NCBI GenBank assembly: GCA_012845835.1
Contig: JABAKD010000021.1
Location: 14,981,257 to 15,045,256 of the forward strand
Reading direction: 5' to 3'
DNA: 64,000 nucleotides
Source of the DNA: Undaria pinnatifida
Taxonomy: Eukaryota > Sar > Phaeophyceae > Laminariales > Alariaceae
In this document: positions 33,440-48,400 of the stretch, in pieces
Layout of the letters: the number at the start of each line of letters is the position of its first letter
Numbering within the stretch: the stretch's first letter is position 1
The notes under the pieces: model-generated
Told to the model about the DNA's origin: nothing
The model's database searches: none
The model's input: the letters and a program-made list of their open reading frames with translations, nothing else
Program-made: the position numbers and the translations under genes

Positions 33440-36400
33440 CTGCGGGATGGATGCACGGGACGGGAATGTACACGTATATGCGGCGGGATAAGATTCATGG
33501 GATGGTGTGTATGGGAATGTGTAAGTATATGTGGTGGGATGAGATTCATGGGGTGGTGTGTATGGGAATGTGTAAGCATATGCGGTGGGATGAGATTCAT
33601 GGGATGGGATATATGAGACGGGAATGTCATGTATGGGATGGGATTTATGCTTTGGGATTGGATGTATGATACGGAATGTTTGCGGAGGGCGTATGGGACT
33701 GGGGTGCACGGGACTGGAATGTGTACGTATATAGGGTGGACTGAGATTTACGGATGGGATGTATGCACACGTGGGTCAAATAGTCGATCTCCACTTGATG
33801 ATCTACAGTAGATCTTTCAGGGAAGATCTGTATGATCTGTACGGTCATAGCCCATGTTACCGGGTGGGAGCCATACGATCTGTACGATCTAGCAAATATT
33901 CCCAGGGTAGGATCTGTACTCTCTGGATACAGATCCTGCACACTAATAGCGGCAGGTACGGGATGTATATGATCTGCTTGATCTAGGTCCTGATCTTTCC
34001 AGGGTGTGGATGTTTGTGATAAATGGGATAAGGTTCGTGGAATGCCATGGGATGCATATATGGTACGGGATGTTTGCGGAGTGGGCATGGGACGGGAATG
34101 TACGCGACCTGGGTTATTCTTCAACAACAAGGAGGGGGGAGGGGGAATGGCGAAAAAAAAAAATAGTAACCGGAAGGGACATCGTGTATGTGGGACCGTC
34201 GTGTATTCGAAAACAGAAATAGCAAACATCAAAACCGAAAACGGAAGACTGGCACAGAAACGCGGAACAAGAAGGAAAAACATATAAAAACAAAAACACG
34301 CTAAACGTTAAAGGAATACAAAAACACGAAACAAAAATACCTGAGAGAAGGCATCGATGAGGTAGAGGCAGCTGTAGCTCCCGCGCGCGACTAGGGCCGC
34401 TATCTCCGACTCCGACTGGCCTTCTGCCCTAGAGAGGTACAGGATGGCACCGCCAACCGCTGCATAGTTGATGATGGAGCCAAGGTAGTCGAAGAACTGT
34501 GTAAGCATGTACAAGGGCACGTGTTGCCTGATCACGGACCAACTGGGGATCGGGGGACGGTGGGGGACGAGTGGGGGGGATTAAAGGGGTGAAATAATCA
34601 AGTTCTGAACAATAAAAATGCAACGATCCGGGTCAGGTTTAACGGACCGATGGACGACTGCTATCATTCGTTTTGGGATGATTGCTGGATCGTTCCTGCC
34701 GATCCATTCTTCTAACGGGTATTTTTTCTAGAGGATCGTTGAATAGTTATATTAATCGTTTTGGAATGGTTGCTGGATCGTTCCTGACGATCCAATTTTT
34801 ACAACGGTTCTTTTTTTCGAGGATCGTTGAACAGTGAGTCCCTCTATTTTAGCAGGGCTGCCCACGGGTCGGATAATTTCCCACTTTTCGCGAGTCGTAC
34901 CGTGTCAGGGGGGCCCGGTCCGACCCGCGATATTTCGAAAACCTCCTTTCCCGACCCGGAGTCATTCTACGGTAGCCCGCCCTACTCTTCTTCAATGAAA
35001 TCGCGGGTGTTGAAACCAGCCCCCGGCCGTATCTCCTCAAAAAAAGATGCCCCTACGCAGCCACTCCGACGTCATCGTTCGAGAGTCCTTTGCAAACAAA
35101 AAAACATAAGAAAACAGTTTTTTCCATAGCCTCCTTTTTCATGTCGAGCAGCCATGACACGTTCCTTCAAGAAAATCGCTGTTTTTTTCTTGGGGGGGGG
35201 GGTGTCGTATGTTTTGACAACATGCTGTCCCGACTCCGCGAGGTCGGGTCATTACCCGCGAAAAGCCCTTGTTTCTACCGACCCTAAAGGCTGATTGGGT
35301 CGTTCTAACTATCTTCACACAACCATAGGGTCGTTTCTACGACCATGCGATGAACCGTTGGGCCGTTTACCGATCACAACGGGTGTTTCGGTTTTCGACA
35401 TCAATCTCAGTGGGTCGTAAGGTCGCTCCAACCCATTTTGACCACCATGGAATCGTCCCTAGCGCTCTTATTGGATCGTTGGGCCACTATTACGTCCTAA
35501 TAGGTCAAAAGAGACCGGTTGGGTCCTATTTGAGCGACAACCGAATGGTGTCTACAGCCATTCTGGGCCATTAGATCACATTACGAACCTAACGGCCCGA
35601 TAGGGTCGTCATATCATTACTAACGATCCTTTTGAGTCGCTACAACTTGTACATCGCTCCAGTCCCGGTATAGCGACTATATCTATAGACCATTTCTACG
35701 ACCAAAATGGACCGTTTGGTCATTTCTCCGAACGTACGTCGTCATCGGATCGTTTTTTTCTCACGTAAAAAAACAGCGGGTTAGGAGATGTTGGGTGGGG
35801 GGGGGGATGGATTCACCCCTCCCCCCCCCCCCCCCCCGCCCCCCCCCCCGGGCGGTGGGGGGGGGAGATCACCGGGTTGTTAGGGCGGCGTGGAAAAAAC
35901 GTCGTGTTTCGCGTTGGAATATGATACCGCATGATACCGCCGTAGGAACAAATTCTGCGAGAAAGGTGGATCATTTGTTGTAATTATTGCCTTCTGAGGA
36001 AAAACCTAATTTTGGGTAAAACTGAAAGTGCAATCCGATGACCCAAACCCATGGCATAGGTGTACAAAATACTCATAATGCATATTGCAAAACGAGAATG
36101 GCCAAATTCCGACGATTTTGGGTCATAATTGGGACAAATGTTGCGGTAAAGATGCACCATTTTTTTTTTCTGAGGCTCCTAACCTGTTGAGGAGTTCTAA
36201 TAAAAAAACCATTGCCTTCTGAGGCAAAAAACTTATTTTGGGGAAAACTGAAAATGCTTTTGTGATGACTCAAACCCATGGTATAATAGGTGTAAAAATC
36301 ATTCATATTGCATATTGCAAAACGAGAATGGCCAAATTCCGACGATTTTGGGTCAGAATTGGGACAAATGTTGCGGTAAAGGTGCATCATTTTTTCTTTC

Positions 36401-39400
36401 TGAGGCTCCTAACCTGTTGAGGAGTTCTAATAAGAAAACCATTGCCTTCTGAGGCAAAAAACTTATTTTGGGGAAAACTGAAAATGCTTTTGTGATGACT
36501 CAAACCCATGGTATAATAGGTGTAAAAATCATTCATATTGCATATTGCAAAACGAGAATGGCCAAATTCCGACGATTTTGGGTCAGAATTGGGACAAATG
36601 TTGCGGTAAAGGTGCATCATTTTTTCTTTCTGAGGCTCCTAACCTGTTGAGGAGTTCTAATAAGAAAACCATTGCCTTCTGAGGCAAAAAACTTATTTTG
36701 GGGAAAACTGAAAATGCTTTTGTGATGACTCAAACCCATGGTATAATAGGTGTAAAAATCGTTCATATTGCATATTGCAAAACGAGAATGGCCAAATTCC
36801 GACGATTTTGGGTCAGAATTGGGACAAATGTTGCGGTAAAGGTGCATCATTTTTTCTTTCTGAGGCTCCTAACCTGTTGAGGAGTTCTAATAAGAAAATC
36901 ATTGCCTTCTGAGGCAAAAAACTTATTTTGGGGAAAACTGAAGATGCTTTTGTGATGACTCAAACCCATGGCCTAGGTGTACCAAATACTCACTTTGCAT
37001 ATTGCAAAACGAGAATGACTAAAATCCGACGATTTTGGGTCAGAATTGGGACAAATGTTGCGGTAAAGATGCACCATTTTTTTTGTCTTCTGAGGCTCCT
37101 AACCAGTTGAGGAGTTCTAACATTAACATTATATTCATTGCCTTCTGAGGCAAAAACTTGTCTTGGGTACAACTAAAAATGTTTTTGTGATGACTCAAAC
37201 CCATGGTATAATAGGTGTAAAAATCACTCATATTGCATATTGCAAAACGAGAATGACCAAATTCCGGCGATTTGGGGTTTTGAGGATCCCCGTCATTCAG
37301 AAAAAACATTTTTTTGCCCAGAAGTGATACCTCTAGCTTCGTCGCGCGCGCATTGGATCGTTTTCGCACATTCAACACATTGAACATCGTCTTGGCGTGT
37401 TTCATATTCCTAAGGGCTTGCGTCGTAATTGAATGTCCACAGTTTTTACATCGTATTGGCATATTTATTTTCGTGCATATGACATCATTTTAGCATGCTC
37501 ATCTTCATCAATTTGACGTCGTTTTTTTCATAATAATATTCATGCATTTGGCATACCTTGCTGAGACGACGGCATCGAAGCTCTCGTTGAGCCTCTCCCT
37601 CTCCCTCCCCTCCACCGCCTCCACGCCACAGAAAACCACCGACTCCGAGTGGGTCCTTAGCCAGGCGTGGTCGTAGCGGAAGGTTCCCTCCGCGCGCTGC
37701 TGTCGGTACACGGCCGGGACCACGTTTTTCACCACGGCCCTGGCAAGCACAAACACAAACAAAAAAACATCGGAAAGAGAGGAAAAAAAATACCAGGTAC
37801 CAGTGAACCATACGTTAAAAAAAAAATGTAAACGAATACATGTAGAACCAATGAAACGCGGAGAGAAGAAGCAAAATGGGCCCCCTCCCCACCTCCGACC
37901 CCCCACATCTCACGGAGCTTTACGCCTGGTGCACGCGATGTCTGCCTGGTCGGCGAAAACCCGACGTGCTCCGTCCCGGCATTGCAGAATCCGAGGGTCC
38001 ATGGTTGTACGACTACAGCCATGCGCAAAATGAGTACACGCCCTCCCCCCCCCCCTCCCCTCCCTCCCCTAAATATATTTAACGCAACATATGGAAGAAA
38101 CGTACTGAGTGCCCAAAAGCTGGAGGTATCTATACTAGGGTCAAAAACGGTGCCCCTTCTCGAATGGGATGCGCGGCCAATCGTCAAATTACTAAGGCAA
38201 GCAACAAATGTGTACCCCCCCCCCCCGCCCCCTCCCCCCCCCCTCGCTCCCCCTCCCCTCCCTTCCCTCCCTCCCCTCCCCTCCCTTCCCTCCCCCCCCT
38301 CGCTCCCCCTCCCCTCCCTTCCCTCCCTCCCCCTCCCCTCCCTTCCCTCCCTCCCCTCCCTTCCCTCCCTCCCCTCCCTTCCCTCCCTCCCCCTCCCCTC
38401 CCCCCCTTCCCCCTCCCCCCCCCCCCCTCCCCTGCCCCTTCCTAGCCCTCCCCCTTCTCACCAGTTCACTAAAGAGCCCACGACGAAGTAGACATAGCAC
38501 GCAGCTGGAGCGACCCACCCAAACATGCCCACCAGATACCACGTGTAAAAAGCAACCAGCCCAGGGACAACTAGGGTAGCATGTACAACAGACGCAAAAG
38601 CGGTGGTCAGCGCTGATACGTCTGCTGTGACTCGCTGGTCAGGGTTGTCTAGAACAGGAGGAGAAGGCGTGTTGATGTCGGGGGATAAGGAAGAAGAATT
38701 GTCGTCGTTGTGCTTCGGTGCAGCAACCGCTACCGATGGTGTCGATGCTGATGCTGCTGCTGCTGACGCTGCTAATGATGTTGCAGGCGCAGATGAAGAA
38801 TACGCGCGTTTTCTGCAGACGGTGACGGGGGATGGGGTTAGGGTGGGGTTGTGGGTGGAGGGCTGGGTTAGGGGTGGGGTTGGGACGGGCGTGGGTGGCG
38901 GTTCGGGTTGAGGCTAAGGGTAGCGGATGGGGGTAGGTTCAAGGGTGGGGGTCGAGGTTGGAGTTGGGCTAGAGGGGATGTACATGGAGTTCGTACTTTT
39001 GGGGCTTGGGCCGAGGGGGAGAGTTGGGATAGGGCTTGAGATGGGGTTGGGGTGGGGCTGCGGGTGGGTTCGAGTGTGGGGGTCGAGGTTGGGGTTGGGT
39101 AGGGGAGTTGTGGGAGGAGTTCGGCTTGGGCTTGGGGTTGAGGGTCGAGGGGGAGGTACGTGTTTGAATAGGGGTTAGGGTGGGGATGGGGGTGGGTTCG
39201 AGGTTCACCGTCGAGGCTGGAGATGGAGTTGGGGTTGGGGTGGGGGGAGGGTGGAGGTCGAGGTTGGTAGGTGGCCGGGTGGACGGGTAGGCGGTTCGGT
39301 GAGTGCGGGGGGGTAAAACACCGGCATGGCGTTATCCCGTCTAATCACATTTAGTTTAGTCCCTCACCCATAAGCGCCACCCTTGGCCCGGCCGGCCTCC

Positions 39401-42400
39401 GCCGTAGACAGCACATACGGCATCTTCCCCCTGAGGTACCAGCAGTGAAGGAACGAGACCAACCCCTGTCTCCACACCAAGGCACACGCCTCCTTGGAGA
39501 GGTCGCGAGATGCCTTCAGCACGGCTACCACCGTCACCACCAGGAGAGACCGCCACAAGACCTGTCGGGGGTAGGAGTAGGGTTAAGGGTTGGGGTAGGG
39601 CGAAGATGGCATTGGTATGGGGTTGGGGTGCGTAAGGTTGGGGTGGGTGGAGTCGGCGGGGATGGGGATGGGGTCGGTACGGTGTTAGGTTGATATGGGT
39701 TTGATGTGGTTGGAGGGGGGGGGGGGGGGTTGAGGTAAGTGTTGCGATTGGGGGGGTTGGGATGAGGTTGGCGTGGGGTTGGGGTGGGGATTGGGATGGA
39801 CTTGGCGGGGTTGGCGGAGGGAGGTACGGGTAGGGATTCGGGGGGTGGAAATTGGGATGGCATGGGGTTGGTATGGATTTGGAGGGGTTGGAGGGGGGGG
39901 GTAGGGGTCATAGAGGTACCTGCAGGGGTCGGGGGGGTGGGTTTGGCGTGTTATGGTGTACCGGAGCTGTGTTTACTACAGGTGCCGACCACACCTACGA
40001 AATATTAAGGAAACAAAAGAAGCCTCGGTTTTTCATGACAAACACGAAATTTTGGCGGAAGAGACACACCTCAAACTGGGCAGCATGACAAGAAACGGCC
40101 ACACAAGAAACAGCGGCGATTAAACTGGGACGGGCGGTGAGCCCTCAGTGTTCACAGCGCGGAGCTTTTGGCTTCGTAAGTGGCGGAGTCGTTCCGCGTG
40201 TGCTTTGCGCATGACTCGTGCTACCCCATACCGTGGATGTTGATTCAGTTCTGACTGATATGGTGGATACAATCGTGGACCGGCGTTAGTGCGGTTCCCT
40301 TTAGTCCGGGGTCCCGGTTTAATGCCGTCAAAATTGCTTGGATATTGATTCAGTTCTGACTGACATGGTGGGTACACTCGTGGACCCGAGCTAGTGCGAT
40401 TCCCTTTAGTGCGGGGTCTTAGTTTAGCGCCTTCAAAATTGCTTGGATGTGGATTGATACGGTGGGTACAATACCCGCGTTAGTGCGATTCCCTTTAGTG
40501 CGGGGTCCCAGCTTAGTGCCATCAAAATATGGTGCGTACATTCGTGGATCCACATTAGTGCGGCTCCCTTTAGTGCGGGGTCCCAGTTTAATGCCGTCGA
40601 AATTGCTTGGATATTGATTCAGTTCTGCCTGAAATGGTGGGTACATTCGTGGACCCGCGTTAATGCGGTTCCCTTTAGTGCGGGGTCCCAGCTTAGCGCC
40701 GTGAAAATTGCTTGGATTAGGAATTAAGTCTTGTGGCAAGGCACCGCACTACTGAGGAAAGACTTTGCGTCAGAGTGTATTCTTAGCCCTGTTGCGATCC
40801 ATGTACAGCAATAAAACACATGGCGCAAGCATGCAGCGCGCGTTAGGGCGAGCTACACGTGTGCCTTGCATGTACTTGCATTGAGGCACAATTCGACGCG
40901 AGTCGACGAGGGAAGAAAAAGCTGATTTCTTCTCGCGACAAAGAGTGAAGGCACGTACCGTGGTGAGGAGGGGGGAGGAGGGCCCGCTATGTGGCCCCGG
41001 ATCCGAGCTACGAGGTACTACTGGGAGGGAGCGCGAGAGTAGTACGAGGAAACTAAACGGGACGAAGAGAAGAAAAGAAAAGAAAAGGAAGGAAAGGAGA
41101 AGAACAACAAAAAAGAAAATGGAGGTCGGCTGGAAAATCGGCGTCACCTACTCTAACAGCCCCGGTTGCTTCGTCTTCGTGTGAAGGATGCTGCAATCGG
41201 CAGTTTTCTTCGTCACTTTTTCCCCTATGCTATAATCAACATATATTCAAGCCCCAAAACGGTGCATCGCATGGTGCATTGGGCATGGTCTGGTACTTTC
41301 TAGGTGCGGCCTGAATCAACCTATACACCAGGTATGCGGCCACAGAACGTCATAAGATAGCACCGCTGTCCTTGGGGGCTCGCGCAGGACGGTTGTTGTT
41401 GTTGTTGTTGATGATGTTGTTGTTGCTGCTGTTCTCACATTAACTCGCATAATCAAGTCCGCGGTCACAGGGCAGGGTCCAGTCACTCTGGAGAGGAAGA
41501 ATACCCCAGAAGAAAAAAAAAAAAAAAAACTAAAAGTGGTGCACGCGTATATCATACGAGTAGCTGAAGCACATCCGCCCAAAAATATAAAAAATAAATC
41601 GCAATTCAACAGTGTACTTTGGTAGCTGTCATCAAAAGTTGTATGATATGCGTTGATATATAGAACATGATTCATGAGCACCACTAACAAGAGCACCAGA
41701 CATGGACGCGACATCTACAGGACCACACCATCTTCGACGACAGTGGGGAGAAAACAGGGCGTATAATCGTACACTAGATAATACTAATGTGAAAAAGAAG
41801 TACAAACAGATATGTTAACACTGCGGTAAACCACACTACCAACCTCTTACGCAAGGTATTTCGTGCCTCCGGCAGTTTGCATGATCGCCTGACAACCTCT
41901 ACCAAACGCAGTAGCATATACCTAACGAAGTAAAATCACCCTCGCGTTCAATAGTGGTGACATGGCATGCCCACGTCACCGCGCTTGCTGTATTTGTAAG
42001 ATGTATCTCTGTCTTAGAATTGGTGACCTCAGAGCCCCACATCGGCATGGTAAAAATCATGGGCGTAAAATCGTACATTTGAGACAATAATAATGTGAAA
42101 GGAAGTACAGGCAGATACGTTAAAATTGCGGTAGACCACACTACCAACCTATTACGTAGGGTATTTCGTACATACCGTCTGCATGATCGCCTCCCAACCT
42201 ATGCCAAGCGTAGTATGACTAACGAAGTAACGTAGTTGAGCGCAGAAATTAATGGTGACTACATGATTGTACCTATCGATTGAAATATTCTATCTTTCGA
42301 TCCATGAACAGTAACAAATTATGAAGCTTTAACACGTTGTTTACTACACCTTAAGACTGGGTTGCACACTACATCTAACATCAAACCTTCTAGAATAATA

Positions 42401-45400
42401 AGCATTACCAGGCAGGTGATGTAAAGGGATGTCTTCTTGCTACAACCGTCAGATTTGTCCCCTTTAAGGATTTATAGTTTCCGCGCACATATTGAAATGT
42501 CCCGCTCCCCCCCCCCCCCCCCCCCCCCCCCGATCCCTCTTGTTCAAACGCCCCACCTAAAATCAAAATCTACCAGAGTAGTAAACACTACCAGCCATCT
42601 GATATCATCTCATCATCTTTCTAGCCATCCATGCCGTAGCTCCAACTCATTTCCGCCCTCTTTTCTTCCCCCCCCCCCCCCCCCCCTCCTTCTTTTTTTT
42701 CCCCCGACCAGTTTGTTCAAACGCCCCACTTACAATCGAAATCGGCCAGAGTAATAAACACTTCTACGCAATTGATATCACAAAATTATCTTTCTAGCCA
42801 TCCATGACGTAGCTTTCATTCATGCCCCCCCCCCCTCCAACGCCCCCTCCTTCCCCACCACCCGCACGATCGCCTGGACCTAGCACCAAGCGTATAGCAA
42901 GCCCCTACATATATGATTAATACGCGCGATCGGAGTGTCACACTCAATCATGCAAAGATGAGTTTTGACCAAATCTTTGATCTCACAGCTGGAGTGTATA
43001 TCATATGTGATCTAAACCTCTTCAAAACCCCTCCCCCCCTCCCCTTTTTTTTTTCCCCGCTCTCTCTTGCTCAAACGCCCCACCTAATATCGAAACCCGC
43101 CAGAGTAATAAACACTTCCACGCACTGGATATCACCTCATTATCTTTCTAGAGCCATGCATGCCGCTGCTGCATATCCACAACCCACCCCCCGCCCCCAA
43201 CGCCCCCTCTTTCCCCACCACCCGCACCATCGCCTAGACCTAGCACCACGCGTATAGCAAACCCCTACATCTATGGGACCTTAAGCCCTTTCGCCCCCCC
43301 CCCCCCACCTCCCCACCCCATCTCCCCCACCCCCCACCTCCCCACCCCATCCCCTCGAACACTCCGCCCTCTATTCACTGGTTGTACGACTTACAGGATA
43401 TACATGATAAACTGGTGCATTCTTTCCAAAACCGTCACATTTATTCCCTTAAAGGATGTATAGTTTTCACGCACAGATTGAGCTGCCCCGCCCGCCCCGC
43501 CCCCCCCCCCCCCCGTGAAAAACCAGTGTATTCTTTCCAAAACCGTCAGATTTATCCCTTGAAGGATTTGTAGTTTCCACGCACAATTTGAGCTGCCCCG
43601 CCCGTTCCTCCCCCCCTCCCCCCCCCACCCCCAACCCCGCTCCCTTTTGATCAAAACCAGGCCCCCACGTCCTTCAAAACTCCGCCCTCCCCTCACTGGT
43701 TATTCGACTTACAGGATTCACTTGATAAAAACGGATGCATATCCTTCCACAGCTGTCAGATCTTGTCTCCCTCAGAAACGGGTTTTATAGTTTCCGCGCA
43801 CAGACTGACTAACATCACCCTGTTGACCCTGGTAGCTATACTGCTGTAGTTGCAAGGGGAGTCGCCGACCTATATCCTTAATAAGGACACACAACGCGTA
43901 ATACGCGCGATCGGAGTATCACACACAGCTTGCAAAGATGAGTTTTGACAAAATATTCGATCTCACAGCTGGAGTGTATTTTCATTTTTATAATAGAAAG
44001 GACGTGTAATGTTACCCCGGTCGAAACCAACAGTTTAATCAAGATTACAAAAAAGATGTTTCAGCTCGTATGCTCAAAAAGGCGTCTTCATTTTTTGGCG
44101 CCGCGCCGAGTAAGACAGAACCTCTGAGGCATTCGCTCGCAATGAATACTGCTTGTTAGTATAATACTACGTACTGCTGCTGTAATACTGCTTTTTACTT
44201 TTTAGTAGCGTGAAACATGGTTATCACGCCGCATAGTGCGAGCTACGAAAACAAAGGCAAGTGCAAGAAAGCCCGGAGAAGTAAGCAACAACCTATCTTT
44301 TTTTTTCTTCTCTTTTTTATCCTCCGGCGGATTGGCGAAAAAAAAAGGTTAACCCCTCGAGAGCCCCCGAACCCCTCCCTATGCTAATCCCAGTAATTTT
44401 GTCCCAAAAACGGGTTTCCAGTATTGAAGGGGTTCACCACACTTCCATGTATTTTTATACACGTCGTGTGTCGATTCAACTAAATTGCCTTCGCAAAGCA
44501 ACTACCTGTACTACTGCCGCCCAAGAAAAAAAATAGCTGACATTCCCACCCGACATAATACATACATTCATACATACATACATGCCAGGTGAAAGGAAAG
44601 AGGAAATTTGAGGCTCGACCTGAAACTGGTCTGCCTAAAGCAATACAGGACACCTACACTATGCTATTGGTAACAACAAACAGGTAAACAAGTAGAAAGT
44701 GAGAAAGGTAGGCTATTACTTGTATGAATGCAAAGGATTCGGCAGCCGTTATACTCAAGTCAGTGTATCATCGTATCACAGTATCATCGGACGCAGCCTC
44801 TCCAAAAACAACACCAGGTTGGGTCATTTTTTTTCGTGACCTTATACTACTCTCTGCTCTAGACTATACGTACAGCAGTGGCGATCCTTACAATGCCGAG
44901 TGATCCTCGTACGTAATAGGTTGCGCGATGCTGCTGGACAAGGGATAAGAGATAGGGGGTGTTGGTGCTGCAGTAAGCGCCAACCCGGACGTGAACAAAA
45001 ACGGGAAACTAATGATAGAAAGTTTGAAATTTTGAAACTACGAAATCGCGAAATTACGAAATCACGAAGTTAGAGACAGCTGCTATACACTGAAACCCTG
45101 GTGAATGATGAAAATTGTAGTGTTGTATCACAACATAGCTTTTACTGAGAATCTGTCAGTCGATATTTCGAAGATCCCCAGAAAATATTCTGACTACACG
45201 TATTGAGTTCAAGTATATGATATTATACGACACGGATATACATCATTATATGTACGTCCAATGAATCAGTACATAGATAGTCTCTTCCCAATCTCGTTCC
45301 TTTTTTTTTATCCCTTCTTTCCTTACGATTGATTCTCTTCTTTTTTGCTTGAAAATAGTAAATAGCCTACTCACTGGTGTGCTGGATTGCAAATGTTTTG

Positions 45401-48400
45401 CCCTCGTGTTCGTTGCGGCTGGCATTGCACAGCCAAATCGCCTTGCTGTATTTTTCTACGTGCCAATGTGTTATCTCTGTCTTGTAGTTTGCGCCACAGT
45501 GCTCGTCTCTCTGTTGTTGTTGTTGTTTTCACATTACCTGGCATGATCAAGTCCGTGATCACAGGACAGGCTCCAGTCACTCTGGAGTGGAGGCTCTCTA
45601 GGAGGAGGCCACGGCACGGACACTGGTTGTGTGGTGGAAATATCAGTTTCATGTGACGACCACACACACAATCTCCACCATGTACTCCTCATACATGTCG
45701 CTTGACAGTTTGACAGTAGGATACAGTAGGGGTCCACCAGCAAGGCGGTGGCGTGCAAGCGCAGCATGTCCGCCTTATTGGGGGAAGCCGCCTTTGTTCA
45801 CCATATTCACCTTGTTCATGCTAGGTTGTGAGTGCGATTCGCCAGCCGCGCCAAGCGACTTTGACCGCCTTATATCGGGACACCGCCTTATGTAAACGTG
45901 TACCACTTTTTGTTTTTGTTTTTGTTTTGTGTGCTCTGGGATGTTCTTCCCCTCCAGAGTGATTGGAGCCTGTCCTGTGACCACGGGCTTGATGTCATGC
46001 GAGTTAATGTGAGAACAAGAACAGCAACAACAGCAACAGCAACAACAACGGGAGATCCTTAGAGAACCGCAAAACGACACGCAAGACGGCACACCCCCCT
46101 CCGAAGATTTTCGAAGCCCATTTTCTCGACAAAAGGGAGGAGAGTGAGTCACTTAGTGTTAACGTAACATTTTGATGCTAGTACAAACGCCGAGCGATGC
46201 GGCTATGGAAAACATCTCGACACGATCGACACAACATATCTTCCCAAAGCCTCGATTGGTTGTCGTTGTGAGCGCCCCCGTCGCCATGGAGAACACCGGA
46301 GGGGGTGCGCTGTCGTCGTGTTGCCCGCTTGCGTGTTTCCACGGTACATACACGGCAAGGTTCACAATTCGATGCGAGTCGACGGGGGAAGAAAGGGCCG
46401 AAATGTTCTCGCGATAGAAATGAAGGCGACGGGGGAAGAAAGGGCCGAAATGTTCTCGCGATAGAAATGAAGGCGCGTACCTTGGTGGCAAGGAGGAGGA
46501 AGAAGAGCCTGCTCCATGACCCTCAATTTGAGTCGCGTCTAGGGACTAGGGACGGACAAAGAAAAAGTTCGGAAGAGCTTACTATATGCGTGATGCCGAG
46601 CTCGGTGATGCTATTAATAGGGCTAGACGATGGTCGGGGGCGGCGGGGAACGAGGGGACGGCGGGGATGGGATGAGCGAAGGTTGCATTATATTCGTTGT
46701 CTAATCGAATCTCATAGACTGCGTATTGTACGTACAACACAACGGGTATGCGCATGGGGCGTATACGCATACCCCGGTATACCACAACTGCCGCGGATAC
46801 TTCCGCCTTACTACTGTTTTACTGCCACAAAGCCACCTGTATCCCAGATCTGCCTGCCTCCGGTACGCGTATTGCCATTGTTGTCAAAAAGTAAGGTACC
46901 CGTACGCCCCTCTGGAATCAAGATACTGGTGGCAGAAGGCATGGCATGATAGACTACACCTCCAAACAGCACTGCTGATGCTATTTTCGTCGCTATATAT
47001 AGTTAATATAGTTTCCGCGCACAGACGGACTAACATCACCCTGTTGACCCTGATAGCTACACTGCTGTAGTTGCAAGAGGAGCCGCCGACCTATATCCTT
47101 AATGAGGGCGCACAACCCGTAATACGCATGATCGGAGTATCACACACAGCTTGCAAATATGAGTTTCGACAAAAATCCCCGATCTCACAGCTGGAGTGTA
47201 TTTTCATTTGTATAATAAAATTTGTCGAAACTCATCTTTGCAAAGCTGTGGGCGATACTCCGATCATGCGTATTACGGGTTGCGTGTCCTCATTAAGGAT
47301 ATAGGTCGGCGACTCCCCTTAGAACTACATGTAGCTTATCAGGGTCAACAGGGTGATGTTAGTCAGTCTGCGCGCGGAAACTATAAAGCCCTTGTAGGGA
47401 CACAAAGTTAGATAATCAGCAAGGAACCACGCCAGGAACGCTGCCCCGTGTTGTCGGAACCGGGACACAAGAACCCGCACGTTCCTCCGGCAGCGAGGTA
47501 CTGGTGGCAAAAGGGGTGACATCATAGAACTCCAACCAGCACTGCTGCTGCGGTTTTCGTTGCTATTGTCGGAACCCAACGTCAGACAAGCAGCAAGAAA
47601 CCACGCCAGGAACGCTGCCGCGGGTTGCCGGGACCGGGACCCAAGAGCCCGTACGCCCGTCTGGTAGCAAGGTACCGGTGGCATAAGGGATTGCATCATA
47701 CAGCTCCAACCAGCAACGTTGCTGCTGCTGTTTTTGTCGCTTTTGTCGGAACGCAACGTTAGACAATCAGCAAGGAACCACGCCAGGAACGCTGCCGCGT
47801 TTCGTCGGGACCGGGACCAGGAACGCTGCTGCCTGTTACCGGAACGCTGCTGCCTGTTATCGGGACCGGTACCCAAGTACCCGTACGCCCCTCTGGTATC
47901 AAGATACCGGTGGCAGGAGGCATGGCACCACACACCTCCAACCAGCACTGCTGCAGCTGCGGTTTTCGTCGCTGTTAGCGGCGCCCAAGCTTAGACAGCC
48001 AGCAAGGAACCACGTCGGGAACGCTGCCGCGTTTTGTCCGGACCGTGACCCAAATTCAGATACAAACTGTATCAGGTATGTAACGCGCGTAAGATAAGAC
48101 ACACTCTGGGACGATTTTCCCTCGGGAGGCAATTTTCCCCAAACGTGGGGGAAGGGGGCTCACGGTCAAAATGGCGGCCTTGGCCCTCTTTGGGCCCATT
48201 TTCAGCGACAAAACAAAGTGTAAGCGCGTTCTTACCATGGTGCGAGCGTGCAGCACACGGAAGCGTAAGCTATGCGCGTGTAATGCAGGCATTTGCACTG
48301 GAGTTCGAACGCAACATCGCCGCTGTCGTCAGCAAAAGCTAGCAGCCCGAGTTGCTTCGTTTGAAGGATGATTCAATCGTTAGTTTATTTGTCAACGTTT

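Noticed and set aside
36073-37110. Repeated short frames in the 230-bp units, and the possibility of a CRISPR array
   Set aside because: The period is not a multiple of three, there are no short repeats with unique spacers, and the context is eukaryotic intron.
38820-39300. Telomeric repeat (TTAGGG-like) tract
   Set aside because: The G-rich words are irregular, mostly GGGGTTGGGG, and lie inside a gene's introns.
47325-47948. 207-codon minus-strand frame with internal repeats
   Set aside because: It only translates the 180-bp minisatellite and part of the fold-back element.
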